A program made the translations under genes and the position numbers. Under the pieces are notes generated by a model, which did not search any database, was not told the DNA's origin, and saw only the letters and a list, made by a program, of their open reading frames with translations. A stretch of DNA of 64,000 nt from Branchiostoma floridae. Taxonomy: Eukaryota; Chordata; Leptocardii; Amphioxiformes; Branchiostomatidae. The stretch spans positions 15,947,052 through 16,011,051 of the forward strand of contig NC_049992.1 of assembly GCF_000003815.2 (NCBI RefSeq), read 5' to 3'. This document shows, in pieces, positions 11,671-23,321 of the stretch. Numbering within the stretch: position 1 is the stretch's first letter; every line of letters starts with the position of its first letter.

Positions 11671-14600
11671 TAGTACCTTGGTCACGCATCATCTAAAGGC
11701 AGTAACGGTACGCCCCGTTCATATCCTTCTATTTGAATAGCATTCATCTGGTGTTAGAATAGACAGTTGTACATTCATATGTATTTTTGTTTTGTATTAT
11801 TCCTAGCATACATATGTACGACAAAGGGGTATGTTTGGTATTCTTGTGTGTTCCCACCAGTAATTGATCTATACTGCATTTACATTCTCGAGTCATCTCA
11901 GTGAGAATTGATTCAAACGTTGGTGTACCGGGATCTTCGGTCTATCTTTCCTCTCGCCTGAATACCACATGAGATGTTGTGTCACTGCCCTTTCGTCTAA
12001 ATCTCTCATTTGCTAGCACGATTACCTTCTCACAGCCAACTCAAGCATGGAAATCTATCAACAGATACAGATTCCCTAACTCCCGCGGTGTCTGCGTTTC
12101 TCTTTGATAAATCTTGCATCAGTCGGCTCTTCCAAGCTGGTAATAAATCGTCCATAATTCAGACAGACGGAGATATAATACATTCATCTGCACACCGACC
12201 CCAGGGTCAACTGGAAAGGGAGTTCTATGCGTGTCTTAATCTAAGGCGACGTTCTGAACGAGCAAATTTAGACCCCAGTGCACGCTTCGGCACGAAACAC
12301 GTATGTACATGGGGAAATCTGAATCTTAAATGGGTCTAAGTTCTAATGATTTGGTATTGAAATTACGTGTCCAAAATGATATCAAAAAATAGATTCTTTA
12401 TTGTTCATGTCCTTTCACATAATAACAGCAATTTATATGCTGAGGTCGTCGTTATGTATTCATTTGACTACTAGTAACTATTAGTTTGGTTGGTTGATTT
12501 CCTTGTATTTCTTATAGTTTCTATTTCCAGCGTATGTTCAAAAGGCAAACGCAGGGCTGAATGAAACGCTTGGATGCCCAAATCCTGTAACTCCTCAATC
12601 TTTCATTACAACAGCATGAACTATTTAACACCTTTTTGTCGAACACAATGGAACAATGGCATTCCCACAGGTAAAGAGTAATTGTGTTTCTCCCGAAGCT
12701 TGGTTTTGTCACGTTTCCACTTCCATGCTCGGTTATCTATCTGCACCTGTTCCCATCATGTACACATTCTTACCTGCACGGAATTATTTTACCAAACGTC
12801 GTAAAACGAGGCACGTTCGTTCATTTCTTGGAAAGGGTAATGGAGGAATGAAAAGGGCACATTTCTGATAATAGTCCTCGAAGTCATTAATCATACTGTT
12901 TCAACCTTTACGTATAAAGATAAAGACTACACCTCATGTAAACCTAGAGATCACCCATTGATACGTCCAGAAGATTTCACTGGAGTGTTTGTCCTTAAAA
13001 TCGAATTTTTCTTTCACAGACTAGAACAGCCTTCACACAAACACCACCCCGTTCGTGCCACAAGAGAGGAAGAGCTTGGTATAATTAGAAGGTGCGTTTT
13101 GGACCCAATATCTGGTAGTTGTTATTGATGGTTTGAGTTGATATGAGATGACAAACGTTTCATTAGGATCAGATCAATCCGGGATGGAATATCGGCGTGT
13201 TCCAACGAAACTATGCCTCTGGGCTTCCCTTCACATGTGCATTCATCATGATGTTGTTCTTTTATCGATTGTTAATCGATCTTTCCCCACAGGTCGTTCC
13301 GAACAGCATAACTGTCTCACCCTCTGCGTAAAGGGACCTTAAAGGTATCCATGGTAGGCAGATTCTGACGGCATGAATAATAACAGTCACGTTTCAGTAC
13401 AAGGGCAGGGCTAATTAGCATACTTAGTAGTTGAACTTGTATCTCTGTTGTAAAACTTGGAATTTGCTGATTTCTTATCTCCAACATGATAGGGAATGTT
13501 GCTCTCCATTTTTGTCCTTTCACCTGAGCTTTCTGTATCTACATACGTTCTTTATTCGGTGCAAATTATAGATGGAATTCAGTGGAAAAGTAAGTATCTC
13601 CGCCAGTGCTCTTCCTTCTCTTCTGTATGTTCTGGGCACCATTTTGTTAGAACATAGGCCTGGAGTCCATTTTCTCCCGAGAGGGCTGTGAAGCGTTCTT
13701 GACATACGGCTTTGACACGCCACCCAAGTTTGCCTCTTGACCTGCGAGCAATCACACATAATGTTTTCTAATGGCGGATCATATCCCGGTTGACCCTGCC
13801 ACACTTCTCTCGCCCATCGTCGCTAAAGCGGCCCCGGTGGCAATCAATCCATGCCTGCATTATTCATCGAGGTATTGTCCAATCCCAGGCGGCAGATGTG
13901 CAGTTTTACGTGGGGAAGATTCGCCCATAAAGCTTCGTGACTTTCTAATCAGATCCCCCATAAAGTATTTTACACAGACTATCGTATAAATCATGGTTCT
14001 TTTTGGGCCACAGGTAATTTTCGTTTCACACCAATGGTCCTTGACTATGGTCTTGAACTGCTTAAAAGTTTCTTGTAGTCTCTGGTCTATTTTTGTATCT
14101 AAAGACTAGAAGCATTGTCCAGGTAATGATTATGTATATCCTTCATTCCCTACCCTAAGTTTAGGCTATAAACGCCCCTCCGCGCCCCCACCCGCATGAA
14201 AGAGACGATAAAAATAGGTGATTTGTGTAGGAGGAGGGATGGGGGCAGAACTGTACAGACAGCCAGGCTCACACATAAAAGGAACTCATCCAACTGCTTT
14301 GCGTACAACTGCGCTCTTTGAAATTCAACACGGCAGGGCTTTGGTATGAGGTAATCGTCGGTCTGCACATTGTTACAGGATTTCGTAAAGGGTTGGAGAC
14401 ATTTTGGCGGCATAGAGGAAATGGACAACGTTTCCAGCTCCACCGAAATTCATATCTTGACCTCCTGTGTCCAAATGATAAAACGAACAAAGCCTACAGA
14501 AATAGAAACATATCAGTATATGTTCCCATGCGATTCAAATGAAAAAAAGTATAATCCAAATATATCATGATCATTCTTGTGAATGAAATATCAGGTATAG

Positions 14601-17600
14601 TTGTTAGCAAATGTTGCCTTTGTAGTTTTGATTGATCCTGGAAACTTCCCTACGAGCTTTGAAGAAATTTATTGGAAATGCCAAGTCAGAATCAGCCCTG
14701 GAGAGAATTATAGGCTTCTTTAATGTTAGAACACAGCATCAAATATAGGATCAGACATTTCATGTCATTATTAACTTCGCCAGGAAGGCTATGCTTTCGG
14801 TGCCATTTGTTAGTACATATGCGGGCTTGCTTGCTTGTGGACAGCATAATTTGAGAAGTTCTAAACGTATCAGTTAAATATTTGGTATGTGGATAGATGT
14901 AGTCGTCATTGTCTATACGTGCCGTCGTCTAGGACTGCAGCTAGCAGAGGTGCTTTCATATTCATTTTATCGTCTATTCCATCTTGTACAGTAATGGCAT
15001 AGGACTTATCCTGAGAAAATTGAACGAATAACTCGAGCATTATGCTGGGTTTTACTTTGTCAAGTTTGTTATCTACAAAACAAACTATACGATGTTTTCA
15101 AGATAGAATCTAAAATAATCGTCTTAGGTCGAGTATTTCAATTAAAGCTGGTGTAAAACCAGGGCTATATCGTTCTTGAAGGTTCACGATAAACACCTGT
15201 ACATTTCTCTCTAATGTTATGACAGAGAGTCGCTCTGGCAACGTCGAGGTAGTGCTCATCATTTACGTACATATGCATTTCTGTAATATGAAAAAAAGAC
15301 ATGAAAGTAGTCCAGACATCTTTGATGTTTCAGAGGCTGCAGGACGTTGCATGGCAACTTGTCTGGCTTTAATAGAGTTTTTGAGATGACTGTGCAGCTC
15401 TAGAGGTTTGAATCATGGCTACATTATCCCGCATGATTAATTGATCAATCCTTTACCTTATCGCATCTTGGTCTAAAGCGCGTATGGTAGAAAACGGCGG
15501 CGTGCAGCCAGGTGTAATCCTGGGGGATTATGGACCGCGGACTTGGACTCTTTAATTGTCTGTGGCGGCTGGAAGACTACGGGTGGATCTACTGTATCGG
15601 TTCGGGGTCCCAACGGACTCAGAGCCGCCGGCAACCATCCGTCATGTTCCGTGCAGGGCCCGGGCCCGCGAGGCTGGTCTTAATTGATGGTCACGCACGT
15701 CCCGAGGACCAAGCCGCAAGAATCAAGCTTTTACTTGGACGACACACGCGATGTAAATCATCTTAGAGTAGAGATGAAGATAGTTTTTTTATTGATCATG
15801 TCCCCTCAGGAGCGACATGGTCCCGTCTAAATTGTCCCAGTAAGACGTGGGGAGCCACTGGGGCTGGGAATTGCGGGAGAAAGAAAGCCCACTGGCATAG
15901 GTTATTTCTGTACTGTACATTTAAACACTTTGTTGCCTTGTCTATTCAAACTCGAGTTTTTGCACATGAATTTCAACCAATTAGGTACAGACAGCACAAC
16001 ATTTACTACGGCAGTGATTTTGACAGGTTTGCCTTGTAGTCGAATAAATAGTTGCAAAGTAGTCCCTCTGTGACGTTTCAAACTGGCCTTAGTCAAGCTT
16101 TGAGACGTTTAAACTGACAAAGACGTAGAACTTGTGTGGTGGAGAGGCAATCGTGAAATGTCAGGTTTTCTTCACGGCAACTCAAGTAGACGGCTGCCTG
16201 CAGTTTCGCGGGTACTAAAGGGAGTTTTAATGACGCGTTGTCTCACGTAAGGTGGTCCCAACGCTTACCATGTACCTAGTGTAGCATACAGATTAGAAAC
16301 ATGTGTAAATGAAGGGTCAAGTGAATATACACAAAGCTCCCATCCAAGAAAGCCGCTGCATTTTAATGGTATAGCATAACATCACTCGGGAGTCTGTCGT
16401 AAAGAAATTAATGTGCGTGTGAATGCCAAGGCTTATGCGAAAACACATAAACTACCCAAAAAAAAAACCGACTATGATCAGTGTCCATTTTTACAAGAAG
16501 GGTTTCATGATGGTAAATTTTACATAGCCTCAAGGTCAGAGTGCTCTAATTGATATAGGAATTCCAAAATCAATGGTGGAATTGTGATACAACATAGATA
16601 TAATTCATGACGTTTTGATAGTGGACAAACGGTTGTAATTAAACCCCGTGCTTTATTTCATTCACTTTACCTACAATCATGAATAAGTAAGGTAGGATTA
16701 AATAAGGATAAGGCCGTATTCACTATGATAAACACACCCATAACATAATCGGATCGTCTAAGAGCCCGTGCCATTTAAAGCGAAAACATTTGAAGAATGT
16801 GGATTTTCGGCCGCACTTCTACATGAGGAAAGGATTATCCAAACACTAGCTCGAGTGCTGATGCATAATGAGCTGTAGAATATAAGCCTAAAATAGTCAT
16901 TTACGACCAACTACTGTACATAATATACAGTATGCAACAGTTTTTATTGACCTATGGGGAAAATAAGTAGCCAGCCAGCCAGCGTGTTGCTTTGCAATTA
17001 GCTTCTATTTCCCCTAAAATCTATTAAACGTCTTGAAAAACTACTTTCTAACTGTCGTCCGGAACGTCGCGAAATCCTATAAACGATGCTTACATTTCAT
17101 CATCACACCTTTGTATGCATTAGCCATATTTGGTTTACCATTCCGTACAAAATGGGTCTCTGTTTGTAATGACGGTGTCTTGAGTGTTTGTGATCTGGAA
17201 AAGATACATTCAAGTAGAGCAGAACTCTCAAGACTGTTCTTCCATTAGTGAAGAGGTTAGCTAAATTGGTGGAAGAATTCTCTCTGGCTCTCTCTTTTCC
17301 CCGTCCTGAATGATTGTTGCAGTTTGGTCCACAAAAGCACGCGGGCTCCTAATGAAAGTCTTGCAGCAGCACCTCCTATCAAGTTGCAGTAGAACTGCAT
17401 GTAGACTTTTTTTTGCCAGCTGGGGTTACAATACGCAGTCGTTCAAAACGATACAGAGAACTGCTATGTTCAGGCTAGTAAAAGAACTTGAAACGAAGGG
17501 TTAAAGTCCGAAATGATAACATGTTGTTTGTAGCAACCATTCCCCGCTTTTTTACTAGGCACCTCAATGGAAAATGTCTCATAAAGATGCTACTAACAAA

Positions 17601-17860
17601 GGGAAAGTTTCAACTTGATCATGTGTGTCATGTACAACTGTAAACCATTTTGTCGTCCTATCAATCTCAAATAGATTACATAGATTTTTGACTGCGTGTG
17701 ATTCCTCAATCTCCTTACGGAGTAAAAAGTTGTGGAAAAGGGTTCTCGGTAGAGTTGACCGTGTTGGTGCCGAAGTTGTGTTTGTGTCATGGCTGCGAAT
17801 TCGATGACGCTTCAGTATCAAGTCACGTGATTAGGTGTCACACCATTGTTTCTTCCTAGC
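11671..17860. other. 6.2 kb with no supported gene
   Basis: No open frame over 110 residues and no recognisable domain. A GC-rich patch at about 15490-15730 contrasts with its AT-rich surroundings and holds an unremarkable 78-codon plus-strand frame. The last few hundred bases lie downstream of receptor copy 1 and may include its 3' untranslated region. I did not find a clear polyadenylation site. Confidence 0.45.
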
Positions 17861-17982
17861 GTTAGTAGATATGTCCCGAAAGATCCAGCTCTCAGATTGT
17901 CCTCAACATTCTAAGAATCCTGTGGATATACAATGGCCTTCTTGGTCGATGTGCATTGAGTCACTTTCCTTTGAGGTGAAGG
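17861..17982 (-). other. Copy 1 proximal 3' UTR with homology to copy 2
   Basis: Sequence just past the stop codon of copy 1 aligns with 58326-58409 past the stop of copy 2. Shared words include gttagtagata, aaagatccag and cctgtggat or cttgtggat, read on the plus strand. The homology fades after about 120 bases, consistent with the 3' UTR of a duplicated gene. Confidence 0.55.
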
Positions 17983-18062
17983 TCAGACGCTTCTCTTGGG
18001 AGACCCTTTAATTCCGTCTGCGCTTGCGCCGTCGTAAAGTTCCCTAAGCTTGGCTGCTGATA
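17983..18062 (-). CDS. Copy 1 exon: C-terminal tail
   Basis: The acceptor is tttgcag, followed by a 25-residue open frame ending SPKRSV and TGA. The same frame and ending occur in copy 2 (58410-58480) although the middle differs by three residues and some substitutions. Conservation of frame, stop position and the KRSV ending is good evidence that this is the real last coding exon. The C-terminus ends in Val but has Arg at position -2, so it is not a textbook class I PDZ ligand. Confidence 0.8.
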
Positions 18063-21000
18063 CTGCAAAGTAAAAGAGAATGTAAGTAATTACAAACGTA
18101 TACTTCTAATATTGGAATCGTGCTTCAGTGATTCTAGTTAGGCACGATTTAATTGAGATATTAGAAGCACATGGAAGAATATCTCAGTTATGTGAAGTAG
18201 CACCGGTAAGTATCACTTTGATTGAAAACTAAGTCACACATAAATGTATTAATGTCTCAAGATATGTGCGGAAAATTAAAGAAATATAGTCGAAAAGCAT
18301 GGACCTTCTGATGCGGACAGAAACTTGACGTAGTTGGAGGGGAACAGGCCTATCCTGCCGCTCAGGTAACCCAGGCACCAGCCGCCATCTTCCCCCTCCA
18401 GCACCTCGATGACGTCATCTGCCTCCAAGTAAAGTTCGTTCCCCTCTTGTGGGTGGTATGGATACAGAACCCTAGCATATCTTCTGACTGAAAAGATACA
18501 AGATAAAGTTAGACGCATGTAAGCAATTTGTACCTGCCATGCATCCAGCGGAAGCAATGCACAACCAGATCGCCAGAGGCGTCCTTATTCCATGGCGTTT
18601 ACACAGCTTACCACAAAGCAGCAAAAACATATCCTTTCTCTAAAGGATTTAGAATTCTATGATGTTTCTGTTCTCTGAGGGCTACCAGATGCAATGATAT
18701 AAGCTCTTTGAAAAAAATAATGGATTTTAAGTGCTTTCATGTGGAATATATGTCCAAGCCACCCGGCATACATTTATTTTTAGGACATGGTCGTGGATTT
18801 GAAACGCATTTCCGACCTCTATCTGTCTGTCAGTCTACTAAGTAAGAGTCTGCAAAGGTGGTATCTCACTGCACTTTGGGCACCGGTGCAGCACTGCGGG
18901 GTTCGTTCACTGTGGCACTGTTGTATTATTTTCTCCGATTCTTTAAAATTTAGATATTGCGCTATACGTAAAAGTATGACTTAGAAGACAACAAAATACA
19001 CAAAACGTAAGAAAATTCGTTCTTTATCTCTGAGATTCATTGAGTATCTTTCGAGCCCCTCAGTGCTGCACTAGTGCCCCAAGTGCAATGAGATACCACC
19101 TTTAGTGATAAGACTTCATATAGTATTTAAGATGGCCGTGATTGTTCCAAATGGAATTCCATGGCCCAACAATCACATTTTGTGATAGTACACGTGGCGT
19201 GGATTTGGATAAGAGCAAAATAAGGTTGGTGAACTCTAGACGATATTAATGGGGAAATTTGAACTGATTTCCGTGGAGGATAAGGAAAAGATAGCTAGCT
19301 GAAGATATAACATAATAGACCCCTAAAGTCAAAAGCTATGAAGCAAGCCAAAATAGACTCTAAGAAGGTCTGAAAGAACCCAATCTATATCCATGCTAAA
19401 AGAGGCCCGGAGAAAGTCTCTGTAAAGGCTTTATACTAAGTACATTGCTCTGGCGTTAAGGAGCATTGTGTGCCAAATGGTTGACAGTACCGGTGAAAGG
19501 AAATGGAACTGTGCCAGATCCCAGGTTAGATAAAGCACATTGCACTTTGGTTTAGTGCAGGGTAAAAGGTTGGACCCAGGTAGAAATGTTCCAGCTATGA
19601 AACGTGCAGCAAGTCTATAAATCATACGCTACGTACAGGTTCATTGCGAACTTTACATACGTAACTGTTATATGTTTAATGTTGGACAGATCAAAGCCAA
19701 TCTTATAGAGAATACAACGCATATTTTGATGCATTACTTGCTTTGCAATTCATTGAGGGTGCGTAAGCTACTCTATATGGTATTGAAGCTTTTCCTGGAC
19801 GTTGTTCCTCCCTACACTCTAGAACCTACAGGGCCAGTCTATACTAGAATACATGATTTCAATCAGAGCCAGCCTAGTTTTCGTGCAATGACCTCGGATG
19901 ACCCCAGAAAATCCAAAATGGCCGCCACATCTGGAATGGGGTCCAAGTAACTGAAGTCTGTTGACTAGACTCTACACACAGATTACGTACTATAAGTATG
20001 TGCTTAGTTTTAGAAAGACATCCAAATGTTATGCCTAACCCAAAGCAATTTTCTAGATTTTTATAAATGTATGCGTTTAGTTGTAGAAAGACATCCAAAT
20101 CTTATGTCTAACCCAAAGCAATTTTCTAGATTTTTATAAATCTGTACAACGTGAATGCACAAGCTATCATATATGGTATTGAAGAGGGCACAGTCCATTC
20201 TCCGTAATGCAGCATATAACCACACCACCCCAAGACCAATCTCAACCATCGAAGGAATACTTACTCCTGCCTTTGTTTGTGGTTCGCCTGATGGTGTCAA
20301 TACCTCCCGAGGGTGCCGGTGAGATGGGTTTAGCTGTTCAAACACATTGTTGGCAACATATTCAGTACGACCGAGTAAACTGCAGTGACATGGCATGGCA
20401 TTGAGCTATCTTGGACAATGTAATGCGAATATGAATCATGATACTCCATGAAAGAATACATTACTACGTTGCAAATATACGGATCACAAGTGTAGGTCTG
20501 TAAGATTTACAATTCAGAATTGTATCGCCGTCTTTTCATTCAAATGACGCAGAGAAGTAGCCTGAACCAAACATACAGGGTAGTTTGAGGTGAGGATGCC
20601 GTGTGACTTCTAGTGTCTCCTCTCCAAACCTCTCCTCCAGCCGACCCTGCTCCCTCCGTCCCATGTTGTAGTAGAAGGAGAACCGTTTCTTGTCCTCCTT
20701 GTTTCTCCTCCGCTGTATAAAGTATACCACCAGTCCCAGACAGATCACGAACCACAGACCTCCGGCAATGGCGCCCACCCAGATCACTACCGTGCTGCCA
20801 TCGTGGCCTCGCAGAGACGCTGCAGGAATATGGTCAGACAAATCTCATCACGTCGTGCCTTCGGTACGTATCTTCATAGTTCTTTTCTATAACCTACTGC
20901 TACAAGTAGGTGGGGGAGGGGGTAGATAGACGAAGACCTGATATTTGCCTTTACAAAGGAGTACATATTCTTTCTATTAGCTTTGTAGTTTACTACATGT

Positions 21001-23321
21001 CTCCCCTCACTTTAATAGTGCAATGTTCGACAATCTTTTTCGTTGAAGCGTAGTTCTTACTATGAGGTATAATTGTAATTTTAAGACACCTCAACGATTT
21101 GGAGTGCGATTACAACAGAACGTAGACTGTTTCCAACATTCCAATTAGGATCTAATCTATGGAAATATGGTCATCATTATAAATGCACAACATATCTGAG
21201 CGGTTACCTTTGACGCTAAGCTGTAGAGACTTGACATCACTCTCCCCAACGTTATTGCTGACCGTGCATACGTAAGTTCCTGTTGCGTTTGCCCGCACTC
21301 TGTCCAGAACAACTGTGCCCGTGCGCACGTCACGTGTCATTGAATTCGTCGTAGAGCGCACGCGCATTCCGTTGACTGTCCACGTGATGTTTGGAGGCGG
21401 GTTGCCCTCGGCAACGCACTGGAACTTGACCCTGTCGTCTGTATTCACGGTCTGCGAGTCGGAGATGCTCACAATGGTGGCGGGATCTGTTAGGGACAGA
21501 CAATCATTCAATGAACAGATTGACAGGAAACAAATGACGGTAACTGTTACAGAACAAGTTTAAAGGGTCCTGTTTCTACAAATAATATCTTTGTGAATTA
21601 TGAAATTGTAAATATTCTGATAACCCCAGCAGCAAACTTCACCACATTTCATGGCGAAGAAACAAGACAAGCTTCAAGCGGGTCAATATTACGAAATCTT
21701 AGGCTAACCTTAAAATCCAATACAGACTTGAAAATAAGTGCATCAGAAAAGTGGATCATCGATGTTCAGATATCTAGGGCTTGTAATGAAAACAATGTTT
21801 GTAGTGTATGTGGGAAATAGTTGTTTATCTATGTTCAGCGTTGGCAAAATTGTTCTATTGCTTTCAGTAAAAATTGACCTGGATCTTCAGAGCAATTATC
21901 CCACTGGGCACAAACTTTACTTTAAGGTCTGCTGCTTTCCCATCATGAATGACACATCATGGCCTGAATGTGATACACATAAAATCTTACAAATTTGGTT
22001 AATTTTGTATTCATAAAAATGCGGTCTTGTAGAAGATAACCCGCCTTTGTGGGTTGATCCTTTTGACAATGATAGTGCCAAACAACTAATAATTTTTGCT
22101 TTGCCTTTATAAAGTTTGAATTTCACGGCGTTGGTACACATGTAGTTGTATTGTTGGTGATATAACTGAAGGTAATGTTACAAATGTAAAATCAAGCTTA
22201 CACAGCACATCCAAGCTGAGAGAGTCGCTGCTGGTCCGAACAATGTGATCAGCTATACACTTGTACACGCCTTTGTCCCCTCTGGTCACGTGACGTATTA
22301 CCAAGTCCGGATGTTGCAGATTCCCGCCAGAATACTTTGTGTCAAACTGCCTGCTGTCAATCATGGCGCCATTTCTCTGCCAGTAGATGTTTGTGACGTT
22401 GGGCTTCGCGTTTCTCACTGCGCATGTCAGGGACACCGCTCTACCCCAGGAAGTGACGTAAGGATTGGATGGTCCAACAACTACTGACGGAGGGACTGCA
22501 TAAGACACAAATAAAAATTTCACTGAAATATTCAATTGTGCAAGCCATTCTCGTCTATCTATTCGTAAGCTGATTGTAGCCTTGCGTTAGCAGTATAATC
22601 AAGACTTATATAATGGTATCCAGTAGGGAGTGTGTATAGTTATCCCATCATGCAACACCCTCTTGGAATTGCCAAATATGGGCATGGATATGACCATGTG
22701 ATCATGCAATTCTATCGGATGGAGAATGGCCACCCTTAAGATCTGCGGTTAGCTACCAATTTCACAAACTGACACATGAATTACTAAACCCGTATAACCT
22801 GCATATACTAGTATCTAAACGTCAAGACTTACGCCTACTGACGGTGTTGTTCTTTAACCTTCTAGTATTTCTTTCTTACCGAACGTATTGTGTCCATAAG
22901 CCACAAAACGACTAGTAGTAGTAAACTATGACACTATGGACCACTGACCATGTGTATCGCCAAAACCTACCCAACACCCTGAGATCAACAAATGCCTCTT
23001 CACTCGGAAGTCCCTCCGCCGACACGGTGATGATATACGTCCCTTCATCATTCTCTGTGACGTCATCAATCATCAGAGACGCCTTCCCATTAAGCCTTGC
23101 GCGTCCGTTATAATCTCCGTGCGCCGTGGAAGAGTCGAACGGAGGCCAGTAGGTAAAGACGGAGGTTCTCTTTATTTTCTCCACGGAATCGACCTTGCTC
23201 CACTCAATAGAGGCAATACGTTTTGTGGTGTCATAGTCAGCCTCCAAGATGGCGGAACTTCCTGTGATTGCTTCCACGTAGTCCGGTACGTTCAACCCGA
23301 TCGATGCCTGCGCCCAGCAAC
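17983..23321 (-). CDS. Receptor copy 1: Ig-Ig-Ig-TM-SH3 membrane protein (seven exons, signal exon separate)
   Basis: Seven minus-strand exons are supported by splice sites and by comparison with copy 2: 23321-22971, 22495-22202, 21486-21208, 20819-20577, 20333-20265, 18487-18305 and 18062-17983. All junctions are phase 1. With the candidate signal exon at 51388-51319 the reading frame closes exactly at 522 residues. Inferred layout: signal 1-29, V-like domain to 140, Ig2 141-238, Ig3 239-331, transmembrane helix about 342-366, tyrosine motif near 381-384, linker exon 413-435, SH3 436-496 and a tail ending KRSV. The protein should sit in the plasma membrane with three Ig domains outside and an SH3 domain inside. 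Ligand and pathway are unknown. I do not know a named vertebrate orthologue, so no symbol is given. Confidence 0.88.
18305..18487 (-). CDS. Copy 1 exon: SH3 domain
   Basis: The acceptor is atcttttcag. The exon encodes a complete SH3 domain: the ALYDY-type strand appears as VLYPY, then an ELYLEADD stretch, EGEDGGW with the conserved first Trp of the ligand groove, and GLFPSNYV near the end. The second Trp of the usual WW pair is Cys. The 3' border is uncertain. Homology with copy 2 stops just after ggtcca, and the copy 1 donor in the matching phase would be AG/gtccat, which is poor. Without splicing the frame runs on for seven codons to a TAA at 18276-18278. Confidence 0.85.
18854..19103. mobile_element. 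MITE-like foldback in a copy 1 intron (family A)
   Basis: Terminal inverted repeats begin aaaggtggtatctcactgca on the left and end with the near reverse complement (tgcaatgagataccaccttt) on the right, 250 bp overall. A core at about 18985-19045 (acaaaatacacaaaacgt, then attcgtt and ttcattgag) is shared with three other elements in this window. It lies in the 1.78-kb intron between the linker and SH3 exons and accounts for part of that intron's length. Copy 2 has no such insertion there. Confidence 0.75.
19996..20145. repeat. Tandem duplication, 73-bp period
   Basis: Two adjacent copies of a unit containing gaaagacatccaaat, aacccaaagcaatttt and ctagatttttataaat, offset by about 73 bases, inside the same copy 1 intron. 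Identity is high, so the duplication is recent. Confidence 0.85.
20265..20333 (-). CDS. Copy 1 exon: cytoplasmic linker
   Basis: A 69-base microexon between a tttgaacag acceptor and a strong gtaagt donor. It encodes KPISPAPSGG, then IDTIRRTTNKG. Length and phase match the copy 2 exon at 59428-59496. PxxP and PAP motifs just before the SH3 domain could be an SH3 ligand within the same chain or for a partner; that is inference. Confidence 0.85.
20577..20819 (-). CDS. Copy 1 exon: transmembrane helix and juxtamembrane tail
   Basis: The acceptor is attcctgcag and the donor gtatgt. After a ten-residue extracellular stalk comes a hydrophobic helix of about 25 residues with GAIAGGLWFV in its middle, then a stop-transfer QRRRNK and the motif FYYNMG. 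The tail is rich in Arg and Glu. The residues from the helix onward are the same in copy 2, whereas the stalk differs (SLRGHDGST against FWRGDASSR). Confidence 0.92.
21208..21486 (-). CDS. Copy 1 exon: third Ig domain (membrane-proximal)
   Basis: A 279-base phase 1-1 exon with a cctaacag acceptor and a gtaacc donor. It is a complete I/C2-type Ig domain: VKFQC with the first Cys, NITW with the core Trp, and GTYVC with the second Cys, in the order and spacing of the family. N-glycosylation sequons NIT and NAT are present. The protein differs from copy 2 by one residue (SVKG against NVKG). Confidence 0.95.
22202..22495 (-). CDS. Copy 1 exon: second Ig domain
   Basis: A 294-base phase 1-1 exon with a cttatgcag acceptor and a gtaagc donor. 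It is a complete Ig domain with VSLTC, IYWQRNG and GVYKC carrying the Cys-Trp-Cys triad, plus one NVT sequon. It differs from copy 2 at about seven of 97 residues, mostly in the first half. Confidence 0.95.
22971..23321 (-). CDS. Copy 1 exon: N-terminal V-like Ig domain without the core cysteines
   Basis: A 351-base phase 1-1 exon after a polypyrimidine acceptor (cttttttttgtag-like) and before a gtaggt donor. It starts GCWAQA, which fits the end of a signal peptide with cleavage after AQA, then a V-type Ig fold. The Trp of the core is present (ASIEWSKVD) and the late strands have NDEGTYIITV. The two cysteines that normally bridge the sheets are replaced (AILEADY and YIITV). Vertebrate CEACAM N domains also lack this disulfide and have a similar late-strand pattern; whether that is homology or convergence is open. 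Confidence 0.9.

Noticed and set aside
17983-18062. C-terminal KRSV as a PDZ-binding motif
   Set aside because: Position -2 is Arg, whereas class I ligands need Ser or Thr and class II a hydrophobic residue; kept only as a conserved C-terminus.
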